A stretch of DNA of 64,000 nt from Dastarcus helophoroides (GCA_028583605.1 CM053328.1:4657304-4721303); one strand, 5' to 3'; counted from the first letter of the stretch, positions 43,190 through 54,707 are shown. A program made the numbers and translations. The notes: generated by a model from the letters alone, not told the origin.

Positions 43190-44540
43190 TCTCACCGTGG
43201 AGCTTGTCGACTTCTTGGGGGTTGACCTGCAGTCTTGAAGTGCCCCGGTTTGCCACAGTTGTAACATGTGTTTCTGTTGGATCTGCCTTTAAGAGTTCCT
43301 ACCAGTTCTTGGATGCTCGCGTCCATTTTCTTTAGGCTAGCGCTTATATTCGCGTTCATTCCATTCACTTCCTTCGTGTTAGCACTCATATTCGCGTTCA
43401 TCTCCTTTATGTTAGCGCTCATGCTCGCAAGATCAGAGTCATTTGTCTTCGATATCGGCCTTCCTTATTCTCCGTGACGCCCCTGGTTCTGAAACCTTGT
43501 AAGCAGCTTCAATCTCCAAAGCTCTAATCAATGCCTCCCTTGACATTCGGACGTTTGACAAGCGTATTACTCTCTGGACTTCCGGGTCTCCTATTCCTTC
43601 TATGAAGATTCTAACTGCGTGAAGTTCCAGAAAGTCGGTTGGTGCTGTTTGATAGGCGATGTACGCCACTCTGCTCACGTCAGCCTCGAATTCGTGCAGC
43701 GTTTCTCCACTTTTCTGTCTTCTTACTAGCAGCTGCGACTGGACAACTTGCTGCAAATGGTGGTCCCCAAATCTCAGCTCTAAAGCCCTAACTAGATTTT
43801 CATAATTGGCTTGTTCTTGATCCGATAGAGTTCGGCGTAATTCCAGAGCATCTCCGCGCAGAGATACCACCAATATGATTGCCTTTGCTTCCTTCGTCCA
43901 CCGATTGGCCTTAGCAGTAGCTTCGAACTGTTTTCTGTAGGATGATTCCCATCATAGATAGGAGGTTTTTGGGAAGAAATAATGGGTACACTTTCGGATT
44001 CGTGTTGTGTGACTTGTCCACTTAGCAACTTCTTCATGTTACTAATTCCAGAGCATCTCCGCGCAGAGATACCACCAATGAGGTTGCCTTTGCTTCCTCC
44101 GTCCACCGATTGGCCTTAGCAGTAGCTTCGAACTGTTTTCTGTAGGTCTGGAAGGATGATTCCCATCATAGATCGGAGGTTTTTGGGAAGAAACAATGGG
44201 TACACTTTCGGATTCGTGTTGTGTGACTTGTCCACTTAGCAACTTCTTCATGTTACTTTCGATGTTGCTGACCTTTTTCTGTGTTGCATTTTCCAAATCA
44301 AAAAGGTTGCTGTTGAATTTTTCTTTTACTTCTCCAATTTCTTCCCTGACTTCGCCAATCTCTTCTTGCATTTCTTCTCTCATTCCTGTAATTTGGTCTT
44401 TCGTTTCTCCTTTCATTCCTGTAATTTGTTCTTTTACTTCTTTCATTTCTTCTCTCATTCCGGTAATATCTTCTTTCATTTTTGCAACGTCTACTCCCAT
44501 TTTTTCAGTTATATTTGCTAATAGACTATGCAATTCTTGT
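43190..44540 (-). pseudogene. Ty3/gypsy gag with zinc knuckle, internal duplication
   Basis: The minus strand begins with a coiled coil rich in Glu/Lys/Met (EDITGMREEMKEVKEQITGM), then QKPPIYDGNHP, capsid-like NYENLVRALELRFGDHHLQ and FLELHAVRIFIEGIGDPEVQ, and the knuckle CYNCGKPGHFKT. A 205-bp segment is duplicated in tandem (43838-44042 and 44043-44266), breaking the frame. Protease and most of RT are missing between here and 43080. Confidence 0.85.
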
Positions 44541-44559
44541 TTTTCTGCATTCCTTTTTT

Positions 44560-45000
44560 GGTTTTCCTTTTGTTTTTCTTGTCGTCTTCGTTCTTCCTCC
44601 TGTTCTTTTTCTTGTCGTCTTCGTTCTTCCTCCTGTTCTTTTTCTTGTCGTCGTCGTTCTTCATCTTGTTTTTTCTTGTAATCTTCGTTCTTCCTTCTGT
44701 TCTTTTTCTTGTTATCTTCGTTCTTCGTCTTGTCGTCTTCGTTCTTCCTCCTGTTCTTTTTCTTACCGTCTTTGTTCTGCTTGGTCTTTAAAAATTGCTA
44801 ATAACGCTTGCATTTGTTGTTCCATTTTGGCCGATTTTAATCTCGTATTCATAAAACGTAAAGACGACAAGAAAAAGAACAGGAGGAAGAACAAAGACGA
44901 CAAGGAAAAGAACAGAAGGAAGAACAAAGACGACAAGAAAAAGAACAGGAGGAAGAACGAAGACGACAAGACGAAGAACGAAGACGACCAGAATTTTTTT
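44560..45000. repeat. Inverted pair of Glu/Arg-codon repeats from the gag start
   Basis: 44575-44780 repeats cttgtcgtcttcgttcttcc and its variants; 44865-44990 repeats the complement, gacgacaagaaaaagaac. Read on the minus strand the first block encodes an RRQEKEQEEER type coiled coil, the probable N-terminus of gag. The pair is a head-to-head palindrome around 44820, where the inverted gypsy half meets the rest. Confidence 0.75.
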
Positions 45001-45034
45001 GTTAAGTTTAATCCACTCGCAAAGGGTAACCCCA

Positions 45035-45842
45035 TTATTTCTTTAAAGCGCTGCGAGTAGGATGCAGAAACAGGGATAAATGGCGATGAATCGCCTTCTT
45101 AAACAAGGATAGATTGTAATTTTGGAAAGTTCCTTTCGGTAACGCGTTTCCATAGCTTGGAAGTTCTATAGAAAAAAGAGTAGACAGAATCCTCACTCTA
45201 TCAAGCTGGACCGCACAGGAATTTGCTGTCATCGACTATCTTGTATGCCTCGAGAATCTTGCCCTTGAGGGGATCAATTCTATTAGTTCCTGCGAGCATC
45301 TTCCATGATAGTACTTGTAAAAAAGAGACAAGTCACCAACCATGTAAAAAAGAGACAAGTCACCAACTATCCGCCTGTGATTTAGTGTTTCGAGAGAATC
45401 GGTCAAACTCTCGTCGTCAATTAGGCGAATCGCTTGTCTTTGAATTGAATCCAAAAGAGCTAAAGTATGCTTTGGGGCTGAACTCTAAACATGAGAACAG
45501 TATTGGCTAGTGTTGGCCTAACTTGAGCTTTGTATAGTGTGAGTAGCTGATGAGATATGAAGTACTTTTTTGGCCCTAAAAAGAAAGTCTAGTTTCTAAG
45601 AGGCGGATTTGGCAATGGCGCGCACATGATCGTCCCAAGAGAAGTTAGTGGTCGCATTCCCTCCTAGGATAGATGGATTAAATCCCATCGGAAGGATTTT
45701 ACCGTCAATTAGTATGTTTGTTGCATTATTACTTGATGTTTTCTTAAAAAAAACTGCGTTGAAGTCGACCAAATTTTTCTCACCCCATTCCAGAATTATT
45801 TCGAGATTCCCGATTAATCATTTGTATCTGTCGTTCCCTTAG
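45035..45842 (-). pseudogene. Non-LTR retrotransposon RT C-terminus
   Basis: The minus strand reads EWGEKNLVDFNAVFFK, ILIDGKILPMGF, DHVRAIAKSAS, YKAQVRPTLAN, LDSIQRQAIRLIDDESL, LSLFYKYYHGRCSQEL and, near the end, YNLSLFKKAIHRHLSL. This is the conserved thumb/C-terminal part of the RT group whose palm is seen at 41230. A short repeat (gtaaaaaagagacaagtcac, twice near 45320-45365) and frame breaks are present. It lies inside the rearranged gypsy element. Confidence 0.78.
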
Positions 45843-46135
45843 TCCAGGGGTCGGCAAAGTTTTAAGCCAAAAGAGCCACCCGCAATGAAAAAATTGGTTT
45901 CGTGAATTTCAAAGAGCCACACGTTTTTATTTCTAATTTCACATTTTAGTTTACAGTTAAATCAGATGAATCAGACAAAATATGGGACAGGGAGAGACCC
46001 CTCTGATTCATGTAGTCAAACGAAAACATATTCAGCCCAAAAGACCTTTTATTTCTCATAATTTAGAGCTTTATTTCAAAATTTGCCTTTTCTCGTAAAT
46101 TCGATTTTTTTAACTCTTCTCTGGTAGACTCTCTA
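45843..46135. mobile_element. hAT-like small element end
   Basis: CAGGGGTCGGCAAAG at 45844, then aaaagagccacc and aaagagccacacg, are typical of hAT-type terminal regions. The right boundary is not evident; AT-rich sequence follows up to the integrase. Confidence 0.45.
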
Positions 46136-46139
46136 CTCT

Positions 46140-47290
46140 TCCAGGTAGAGGACGGGGTGCTAAAGAGGGCATGGGAAAGCGCGGATGGAAAGCACGTCAA
46201 CTTACAGTTGGCGGTGCCTCAGAAGAAGATTCCACATGTCTTGTGGGAGGTGCACAATGGAACCTCTGGTGGACATTTAGAGATGATCAAGACCCTGGAG
46301 AAGATTCGGAAACGGTTCTATGGGGTTAACTGCAGGGAGGACGTCGAGTGGTGCTGTCTAAAATGTGTCACCTGCGCCGCATCATACAAGAACCAAAAGG
46401 TCTCTGAAGCAGTATAATGTGGGAGCCCATTTGAAAGAATTGCAATCGATGTGGCGGGGCCATTCCCAGCTTCAGACGATGGAAACAAGTATATCCTGGT
46501 GGCCATGGATTATTTCAGTAAATGGCCTGAAGCTTATGCCATCCTGAACCAGAAAGCTACCACAGTCGCAAGGGTTCTTGTGGACAACTTCATCTGTCCA
46601 TTTCGTGGTCTCTTGGAACCACACTCGGACCAAGGAAGGAACTTCGAATCGGGGGTCTTCCAAGAGGTGTGCCGTCTTCTTGGAATAAAGAACACTCGAA
46701 CGACACCTCTTCATCCACAGTCTGATGGAATGGTGGAAAGATTTAACAGGACCTTCGAAGAACATCTTTCGAAGGTCGTTTCCAAGCATCAGGCAGACTG
46801 GGACTGACATCTACCATTGTTTCTAAAGGCCTATCGCGCAGCAACTCATGAAACTACAGGTCAGACTCCAGCGAAAGTGATCTTTGGGAGGGAACTGCGG
46901 CTTCCGTGTGACTTGGTGTTTGGATCATTAAGGGAGATCCCCAGGGAGACGATGGGTTTCCTAGACGACTTGAGGGAAGCGATATTGGAGACGCATGCCC
47001 TTGGGCGGACGAAGATCAATTTGGCAATGGACCGGATGAAGACAAGGTATGACATAAATGCCAACCATGGTGGTTTCAGTGAGGGCGAATTGGTATGGCT
47101 ATACAACCCTCAGCGAAAGAAAGGAGTTTCGCCAAAGTTTACGCCATCTTGGGAAGGTCCGTACAAAGTGATGAAGAGGATCAACGACTTTGGTATACAG
47201 GATCCAACGTAGTCCCAGGAGTAAGATGAAAGTGGTACACCTGAACAGACTGTGCAAATATAGTGGCGAAGTGACTGATTGGAACTGATC
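46140..47290 (+). pseudogene. Ty3/gypsy integrase, two stops
   Basis: Enzyme that inserts retrotransposon DNA. It reads EDGVLKRAWESADGKHVN, the His/Cys zinc domain (HNGTSGGHLEMIKTLEK, CLKCVTC), and the catalytic core with IAIDVAGPFPASDDG, PHSDQGRNFES and DGMVERFNRTFEE for the three acidic residues. The C-terminal part has ELVWLYNPQRKKGVSPKF, then GPYKVMKRIND. One frame break near 46415 and a stop at 46805 (TGA in place of TGG) disable it. The polypurine tract and LTR follow directly. Confidence 0.88.
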
Positions 47291-47305
47291 GGGACGATCA
47301 GCCTT

Positions 47306-47318
47306 AAGGGGGAGGCAG
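47306..47318 (+). other. Gypsy polypurine tract
   Basis: aagggggaggcag lies immediately before the LTR start TGTAACG. This is the standard primer site for plus-strand synthesis. Confidence 0.8.
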
Positions 47319-47549
47319 TGTAACGAAACGTAAATTGTAGAATTTTGTACATAAAAAAAAGTTTCTAGAAAGATCTGCTAAGGAGAAAGCGGTCGCGATA
47401 ACGAAACAAACGGCAGGTAAGCGTTCCAGAAATTTCGGGAATGCTTATCTGCCGTTTGCTTCGTTATCGGGGCCGCTTTTCCCTTATCAGATTTTTCTAG
47501 AGGAAACTTTTTTTTATGTACTAAATTCTACAATTTACATTTCGTTACA
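47319..47549. repeat. 231-bp palindrome of two LTR starts, head to head
   Basis: The LTR starts as TGTAACGAAACG and runs about 115 bp. The next 115 bp are its reverse complement with about 10% difference, ending cgttaca at 47549. The shared words include acggcag(g/a)taagc and gataacgaa. The rest of the LTR (TATA box and poly(A) part seen in the solo LTR at 11751) is absent. Confidence 0.85.
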
Positions 47550-48440
47550 GTATCCTTCTATTTCAAGCTTCTGTACTCTTAGATTTTTTCAAAATGTTCT
47601 TTTTTCTTTATTTAGTCTAATTCGACATTAAAAAATGCATTTCATTGTCTCTTTTCTTTGAAAACCTGAACGTTTTAGGAAATTTCAATTTGTTTTGTTA
47701 TTTTGCCTTATTTGAAATTTTCGATGAAAGGTTTCTTCAAAACTTCCGACTTTTTTTAAGACTTTGACTTTTCCTAATGTTTTGATCTTTTTTAAACCTT
47801 TTTTTAGGGAATTGAACTTCTTTTGAAATGTCCGCTTTCAGCAGGGCATCGAACCACTATTTTTTTCGTTCCAGTTTTCGTTCCGGGAAAAAAAATCGGT
47901 TTCGTTCCGACAAAAATATCGGTTTTTTTTCAGAAATGTTTCCTTTTCTCGAAATCCTGATTTCTATACAAATTTCTACTATTTTTTACACGATTTTCTG
48001 AAAATTTCGACTTGTTTTGCAGTATTCTAACATATTTTTAATTTTGATTTATTTTTGCTCAAAATTCAATTTTATTAATTTAAGTTCTTTTATGAATTAC
48101 AACTTTTTTCTCGAAATTTCAACTATTGTTTATTTTTAGAAACTATATATTTTTTAACTTCGCAATATTTTCAAAAATTATACTTTTTTTGATAATATCG
48201 ACTTTTCTAAATCAGATTTTTTGAAAATTTCGACCTGTTCCTTCAAATCCATTTTCTAAATTTCAACTATTGTTTATTTTTGGAAACTATATCTTTTTTT
48301 TAATTTCCCAATATTTTCAAAAATTATGCTTTTTTTATCGACTTTTTTAAATTAGATTTTTTGAAAATTTCGGCCTGTTCCTTCAAATCCATTTCCTAAA
48401 TTTCGACGACTTTGTTTTAAAAATTAAGCTTTTTTTCTTA
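47550..48440. repeat. Pyrimidine-rich satellite-type sequence
   Basis: Runs of tttttcgaaat, cgactttt and aaatttcgac words as in 19-22 kb and 57-61 kb. A 115-bp segment occurs twice (from aactattgtttatttt near 48121 and 48257). No gene. Confidence 0.6.
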
Positions 48441-49030
48441 AAATTTAACACCGGATTGCGGTCAAATGGATCAGTAGATTCTCATCTGAAGTGTTTTGTA
48501 TAAAAAAGTTGCTTGTTTTTGAAATTATATTAGCATAGAGCCTGATCCCATGATTAAACATTCAGGTAATTGATAATTAATAATGTTTAATTGTTCTGAA
48601 CCATTCAGAAACAAATATTACTCCTATTCGTACTTAGAAAAAGTCCGAATAAGGCAAATTTTGTTTTATTTTATGTAAAATATAAACTAAGTAAGAATTC
48701 TTTACGTTATCTCAAAATGTTTCAGCAAGTGCATGCTATCTAGTTTCATTAGAACTGTAATTAGTGGATGTATCAAATCATTTTAACGATAAAAAATTCA
48801 ATTGCTTTGATACCATGTAATTATTTTCTGACAATTTAATTTCGAAAAAGATATACTTTGAGGCGCAATACTGTTGGATAATTCCTTCTAGTTTATATAA
48901 TTTGCATTTAAGTATTTGTGAACAATAGATGATTTCTTTGTGAAATGTGATATTCATTTTTTAATATATTTATTCATCCGTTCAGGGTTCTAACAAATAC
49001 CACACGATACTTAAATATTCTAAATTTTAA
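48441..49030. other. AT-rich spacer, nothing recognised
   Basis: I see no coding signal, repeat or hairpin in this stretch. Confidence 0.5.
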
Positions 49031-49159
49031 ATACAAATAGGAATTCCAGTACAATGTTGAACTGTGAATACCTTTTCTCAGTAGACCTTACATCTGGAAA
49101 TCTGCTGGTCTGCCCCTAAAAAGAAATCTGGCTAACAACTATTGTCCTATATCTTTGTT
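49031..49159 (+). pseudogene. Non-LTR RT fragment, left half of interrupted copy
   Basis: From caaataggaattccagtaca, this reads into the NYRPISLL motif region (gctaacaactattgtcctat) of the family at 41230. It is cut at 49159 by the element 49160-53521 and continues at 53527. Confidence 0.75.
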
Positions 49160-49199
49160 TTTAATAATAATAATATTAGTTTATTAAATGTATAAATAA

Positions 49200-52035
49200 A
49201 TAATACATATTTTTACAGGAAAACATAATTCTTTAACAAGAAACATTCATTTTAACATAGGCACCTAACTTTCTCTTAAAACTAGACAAATTATTTGCAC
49301 TTTTTATTTCATTTGACAGATTATTAAATAAAGACACACCCTTATAAAATAAAGATCTATATGTCGATTCTTTGCTAACAGTATTTATATATATATATTA
49401 CTACAGTTACGTGTTTCATAGTTATGTACTTCGTTAACATTTTATATTGTACATTAAGTATTCTGGCAACAATCCTTTAATAATTTTATAAATAAATACC
49501 ATGGTTTGATAAAACAAATATTGTTGTACAGACAGTGGGCCCAGACAATCAAGCATCAGATCGATTGGTGTATAAACGTTACATTTCAATATTGCTCTAT
49601 GACATTTGTTTTGCAGTATCTGCAGTTGTTTTAAATGGTATTTATTAGCAAAGAACAAGATACTTGGGCAGTAATGAAAATAGGGTCGAATTAAAGTATT
49701 AAAAACTTTAAGGCGATTAGCAAGATTTAAATTTTTGCATATTCTGATAAAGTATTTAACTTTACCATTTATTTGTAACACAGTATTGTTAAGGTGTTTT
49801 TTAAAGTTTAAGTCATTGTCAATGGTTACTCCTAAATACTTTATCTGGTTGACAAACTCCAGAGATTCTCCATTTAACTTTACTTTATCCGCCATCGCGT
49901 TAGAGCTCCCCATTAACATCACTTTAGACTTCTTTACGTTTATTATCAGACCATTAACTCTTAACCACTCACTAACGTTCACCAAAATTGCATTCATGCG
50001 AGTTACCCCTCTTTGAAAGTCTGATTCTTCAACTGATATGAGCGTATCGTCCGCAAATAGGTTAAGGAAGCAGTCGTCGCCTGTGCACTGATCGATGTCA
50101 TTAATGTACAAAATAAACAACAGTGGGCCTAATATCGAGCCCTGCGGTACACCTAAATTGTTAGCTGCACTTCTCGAAACATAATTGTTAATCCGAGTAA
50201 CCTGATATCTGGATGTTAGATAACTGCTAAACCATTGGAGTGCGGGATCGCCAAAACCAATAAGTCGCAGTTTTTCAAGAAGGAGTTTTCTGTTAATAGT
50301 TTCAAAAGCACGGCGCAAATCCAAGAATACAGTTAAAACTAGATGGCGAGGGTTGTCTAACCATTTCTTCCATCTGGAGACGGTTAGCTGCAGTGCGCTT
50401 TCACAAGAGTGCCCCTGTCGAAATCCTGACTGATTTGGAATGAGAACATTACTATTTTTAATAAATTGCAGCATCTGATTATACACAATTCTTTCCAACG
50501 CCTTTTCTAAGTACGATAGGGAATTAATTGATCTATAATTAGATGGATCATCAGAACTGGTAACTTTTGGTATTGGCGTAATGACAGATTCTTTCCATTT
50601 CTTCGGAAAAGCATTTGAGGTAATAGACTTATTGATAATTTCAGTAATTTTGAGTAAAAGAAAATTACCGCCCATTGAAATAATCTTATTATTGATTGCA
50701 TCAATCGACGTTCCTTTTTTAATACTTTTGAGAACTTTTTTGACTTCTTCGGGCGTAACTGGCTCAATTGAAAATGGTTCACCATAAGTGCTATTGAAAA
50801 CATTATACGAATATTTGTCTTTATAATGTCTCTCATCAGATTTCACTAATGCAATAATACTTTGACTCACAAAGACATTGTATTTTTCGGCTACTGTTGC
50901 CTCGTCTTGGTATATAATGCCATCAAATTTCATTTTTGTTGGATGTGACATTTGCGTGGCACCGATAGCTTCTTTAACATTTCTCCACATATGTTTGGGA
51001 TCGGTGCTGTTTTCAATTTTTCTTGAATAATAATTCTTTTTTTTAACTTGGATAGTGCTTGTAACTTTGTTTCGACTTTTTCTGTATTTTTCCCAGTCAG
51101 AGCCAGTGTTTGTTGCACAAGCTACTCGATAGAGATCATCTCTAAATCTTGTGAGGTCTCTTATTTCACCATCATACCACTTTTTGTTATTTTGAGATCT
51201 TTTCATTAATTTAATAGGGGCTATTTCATCTAGGACAGATATAACGTTATTATATAAGCAGTCCACCAGTTGATCAATGCATACTTGATGATTATTCGTC
51301 CAATTTTTTCTAAGCAATTTATCTTGAAATACGGCATTATTGATACTTTTGAGATTTCTTACATATTCATTTTTATCATATGATATAATAGTGTTATAAG
51401 GTTTCATTTTACGATGTATTTGTATGATACTATGATCAGAAAACTTAGGAGAATCCAACACTAATGCAGAAATGGCATGCAGGTTTGTAAATACCAGATC
51501 AATCTTAGTTTTTGATGTGGCAGTGACTCTTGTACATGCTTTCACAATTTGGCAAAGTCTATAATTGTCCATAAGAGATATCAACTGTTTCGTATTATAA
51601 TCATCACGCGATACATCAAAATTAAAATCACCCATCAAGATCAGTTTTAGATGGCTATAATTGTCCATTAGTTGGCTCAATATATTGCAAAAATCTGATC
51701 TGTTTGAAGAGGGAGATCTGTATAAGCATATAATAGCAAAGGTTGTATTGTCAATTATCAATGTTACACCCAGGATCCAGATTTGGTTATTAATATTTGT
51801 GTTAATGATGATTGTAAAATTAATAGATTTAAAGATATAGAATATTACTCCACCGGTAAAACGACTGTGTGAGTCACATCTAATTAAAGAGTAGTTACTT
51901 ACTATTATAAATATTATCAGTTACATGAGTCTCAGTAAGAGCAAGGAAGGCAACATTGTTGTCCATAATAAATGTTGAGACTTCATCAATTTTCGGCAAA
52001 AGACTTTGTATATTGACTATGTAAATGGTGTTGTC
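49200..52035 (-). pseudogene. ORF2 of the non-LTR element: endonuclease and reverse transcriptase
   Basis: Cuts target DNA and copies the RNA. The endonuclease starts near 52020 (NIQSLLPKIDEVSTF, LALTETHVTDNIY), shifts frame near 51900, then continues RCDSHSRFTGGVIFY and LILMGDFNFDVS. From 51820 to 49434 one open frame holds NYRSINSLSYLEKALERIV, FLDLRRAFETINRKLL (motif A), GVPQGSILGPLLF (motif B), NLFADDTLIS (motif C) and the thumb (HYCPSILFFANKY). The C-terminus (SKESTYRSLFYKGVSLFNN) lies beyond breaks near 49440 and in a TA repeat near 49395, ending about 49225. Confidence 0.88.
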
Positions 52036-52041
52036 TAATTG

Positions 52042-53286
52042 CTATGATTCATAGTTTATTTTTTTTCTGATTATATCTACAACTGCTTGGTACGATGGAC
52101 AATTTGGATCCCATGAATTATGATCTACAAGAAAGTGGGTACCATATTGTTTATTTTTATTTACACAGTTTGTACATTTGACCTGTTCTCTTATACACGT
52201 ATTTGACTCGTGTTCTTCAGCACAATATCCACATATCTCTTTATTTTTACAACTGCTACTTTTGTGTCCATATTGTTTACACTTGAAACATTTAATGATG
52301 TTATATGTCTCACTAAATTTACATTTACTAAAACCAACAGTTAGGTACTCAAGGTTTTTAATTTTTACAAATGTTATGGGATCAATTTCAATACCCAAGC
52401 TAAATACATTTTTTATTGTTTTTGTTTTATAAATTAATTTAAAACAAAAATTTTTTACTGTAGAATCTAACTCATTTTGTTTTATTATCATGCTTAGTAA
52501 GGCATCATTATCAAGTTCACAATCATTTTTGATATTTCTTACTTTAATTTGTGGTGATTTCTGTTTTGGTTTACGAATTTCAACATCATCTTCAAACTTC
52601 TGTTTGATTGCAGTACCCATTTCCTTCAATTTTTGTTTATCTTCGCTTTGTAAGATTAACGTACCATCAAGTTTTGAATTTCTTACAGCTATATCCTTAA
52701 ATAATTTTACATCTAAGTGAGTGATTAAATCTTTACGCATATCTCCTTTTGTTTTATTATTCTTGGATTTCATTATTAATACATCTTTAAAACTTTCTTT
52801 CATTATGGGGTTAACAAACGTTTTAGTTTTATTACTGTTGATATTTGTGCTACCGGTTGCTACAGGTGCTTGCACTTGATCCACATCGGGTGTTGTTAAT
52901 AATTTGGCATTAGTCTCTTTTACAGTTGCGCTTACTGTTTGTGCATAACTAAACGGTCTTCCTTGTGTTAAAACCCTTACCAGTTCAATATTGCTGGTTC
53001 GGAGATCTTTTACCTCAATCTTTAACTTTTCTATTTCTCGTGTTAGAGGCAGAATTGCATTGGCAATAACCTCCTGAATATGATTCGTTAAAACACCAGA
53101 ATTCGTGCTGTATCCTTCCTCGCAGCAGATAATTTCGTTCCCATTAAGATGCTTAATATTTTTTACTAATTTTATGCAACTAGGATGACTCAGTGAATCA
53201 CATTTTACACATACCAGGCCGCTGGTCGGCATTATTTTGCACTTTTTGCATGGAAGAGCATGTGGCGCGTCCTTATCAGCTGACAT
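52042..53286 (-). CDS. ORF1 protein of the non-LTR element, intact
   Basis: 414-residue RNA-binding protein of the retrotransposon. The N-terminus has a PHD-like zinc module (CKKCKIMPTSGLVCVKCD, then SHPSCIKL). Residues about 60-90 form a heptad region (TREIEKLKIEVKDLR), a likely coiled coil. The C-terminus has Cys/His knuckles: CFKCKQYGHKSSSC, CGYCAEEHESNTC and CTNCVNKNKQ. The frame is open throughout with ATG at 53286-53284 and a stop at 52042, just before ORF2. It likely packages the element's RNA. Confidence 0.85.
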   Translation of the reverse strand: MSADKDAPHALPCKKCKIMPTSGLVCVKCDSLSHPSCIKLVKNIKHLNGNEIICCEEGYSTNSGVLTNHIQEVIANAILPLTREIEKLKIEVKDLRTSNIELVRVLTQGRPFSYAQTVSATVKETNAKLLTTPDVDQVQAPVATGSTNINSNKTKTFVNPIMKESFKDVLIMKSKNNKTKGDMRKDLITHLDVKLFKDIAVRNSKLDGTLILQSEDKQKLKEMGTAIKQKFEDDVEIRKPKQKSPQIKVRNIKNDCELDNDALLSMIIKQNELDSTVKNFCFKLIYKTKTIKNVFSLGIEIDPITFVKIKNLEYLTVGFSKCKFSETYNIIKCFKCKQYGHKSSSCKNKEICGYCAEEHESNTCIREQVKCTNCVNKNKQYGTHFLVDHNSWDPNCPSYQAVVDIIRKKINYES

Positions 53287-53526
53287 GTTCTTATCAAGGT
53301 ATCACCATATAATAATTTATTTAAAGTCTGAATTTGCACTTATTATTCTTGTGTGTATCACTATTATTGACTAAGAAGATTACACAGACCTGTTCTCTAT
53401 TCATTTAACTTGCATCACAACAAAGATGACTTTGGTTTATGAACTATTTACCACATTAATTCACGTACTTAAAGAACCACGATGCACGCGACTGTAAATC
53501 TCACCTTCGATTCGGGTAATGTTGTT

Positions 53527-53900
53527 GTCCGTTATATCTAGTGATGGAAAAGGTTATCAACATCAAGATTCTCAAATATCTGGAGAATAGAATCATTTCG
53601 AATAAGCAATACAAATAGGAATTCCAGTACAATGTTGAACTGTGAATACCTTTTCTCAGTAGACCTTACATCTGGAAATCTGCTGGTCTGCCCCTAAAAA
53701 GAAAAAAAGAAATCTGGCTAACAACTATCGTCCTATATCTTTGTTGTCCTTTATATCTAGTGATGGAAAAGGTTATCAACATCAAGATTCTCAAATATCT
53801 GGAGAATAGAATCATTTCGAATAGGCAATACGGTTTCAGGCAACGACGCTCAACTGGTGATCTACTGACATATGTTACTCATATCTGCATTAAGATTATT
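53527..53900 (+). pseudogene. Non-LTR RT fragment, tandemly duplicated
   Basis: 53527-53609 completes the copy cut at 49159 (gttatatctagtgatggaaa to aagcaatac). A second copy of the same ~215-bp unit starts at 53610 with caaataggaattcc-type sequence and runs on to QRRSTGDLLTYVTHI-like sequence near 53890. The unit was duplicated before the 4.36-kb element landed in the first copy. Confidence 0.8.
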
Positions 53901-54072
53901 TCAAAATTTTCTAAATAAAAACATAGTTCTTTAAATTTTACTGCGAAAAAGTGACACAATGAGTCTTTATTTTGCAGTATATTAAATTTGTTTCAAAAAT
54001 CAGTTCAGCAGGCTCTGAATTTAAAAAAATGGATCGAGGTCGCTCAGTAAATAAGAATTTGATAGTGAAGCT

Positions 54073-54336
54073 TTGATAGTACTTTTATTTAACGGCGGCA
54101 AGGAACAACGTTCCACAATAAAGTATTTTTATAAAAGTATATCCAAAGAAGATAAAATTGGGTGTTCAAATTTTATAAAAGGCCAACTACTTAATTTCAT
54201 GCGAAAGAAATCGCAAATAGCAACTAATGACCATTGCAACCATTCTACAACAAAGCGTACATCTCTGCCTAGAAGTTACAGGTTTCTCACCCTGGCGACT
54301 GACTTCATAAAAGAACTAATAAATCGATTGAAGTGA
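54073..54336 (+). other. Unidentified 87-codon open frame
   Basis: Hydrophilic, Lys-rich frame (KYFYKSISKEDKIGC and so on). No family recognised and no splice or promoter support. It lies downstream of the TXNDC11-like gene on the opposite strand. It may be an old transposon remnant or chance. Confidence 0.15.
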
Positions 54337-54418
54337 AGAAAGGACATCAAAAACCAAACGATAACACACACCCCAGCAATTAGATGGTTTTTAATTAAAA
54401 ACACCATTCATTGTTCAA

Positions 54419-54432
54419 CCTTATTTATTTTT
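54419..54432 (-). terminator. Candidate polyadenylation signal of TXNDC11-like gene
   Basis: The minus strand reads AAAAATAAATAAGG about 280 bases after the stop codon, the first good AATAAA after the coding end. Confidence 0.45.
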
Positions 54433-54707
54433 CTCTTATAAACAACATAAATAACAATACCTAACAATTCCGTAATTGCAGAATCATCAGTTTACATGTA
54501 TATCACAGATAAAAGTTACTGACATCAGAAGTGGGAACAATTCCTAAAATACATATACTTCTTTATCAAGCAAATGCCAAATTCTTTTGTATAAAAATAG
54601 TTTGCAACATCTTAGGAATGTAGATAAATGCTCAAATTATTTAGCTATTTAAATTTGACAAAATATATCTCGTTTTAACTAAGTCTCACAATCTGCATCT
54701 CGATTTG

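Larger units (their letters stand above)
49160..53521 (-). mobile_element. Near-complete two-ORF non-LTR retrotransposon
   Basis: 4.36 kb on the minus strand, bounded by the 5-bp direct repeat ttgtt (49155-49159 and 53522-53526). The intact reading across the site is seen in the sister copy at 53735-53760, which proves the boundaries. It has a 235-bp 5' UTR, ORF1 (52042-53286), ORF2 (about 52035-49200) and a 3' tail ending in ATT repeats (minus strand), like the element ending at 41190. Only about three frame breaks remain, so the insertion is young. CR1/Jockey-type group by motifs. Confidence 0.9.

Noticed and set aside
44196..45060. Plus-strand open frames of 161 and 192 codons
   Set aside because: Antisense to the gag coiled-coil repeat; the minus strand gives the recognisable gag.
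54073..54336. Independent host gene
   Set aside because: 87 codons, no recognisable domain, no promoter or splice support; listed only as an unidentified frame.
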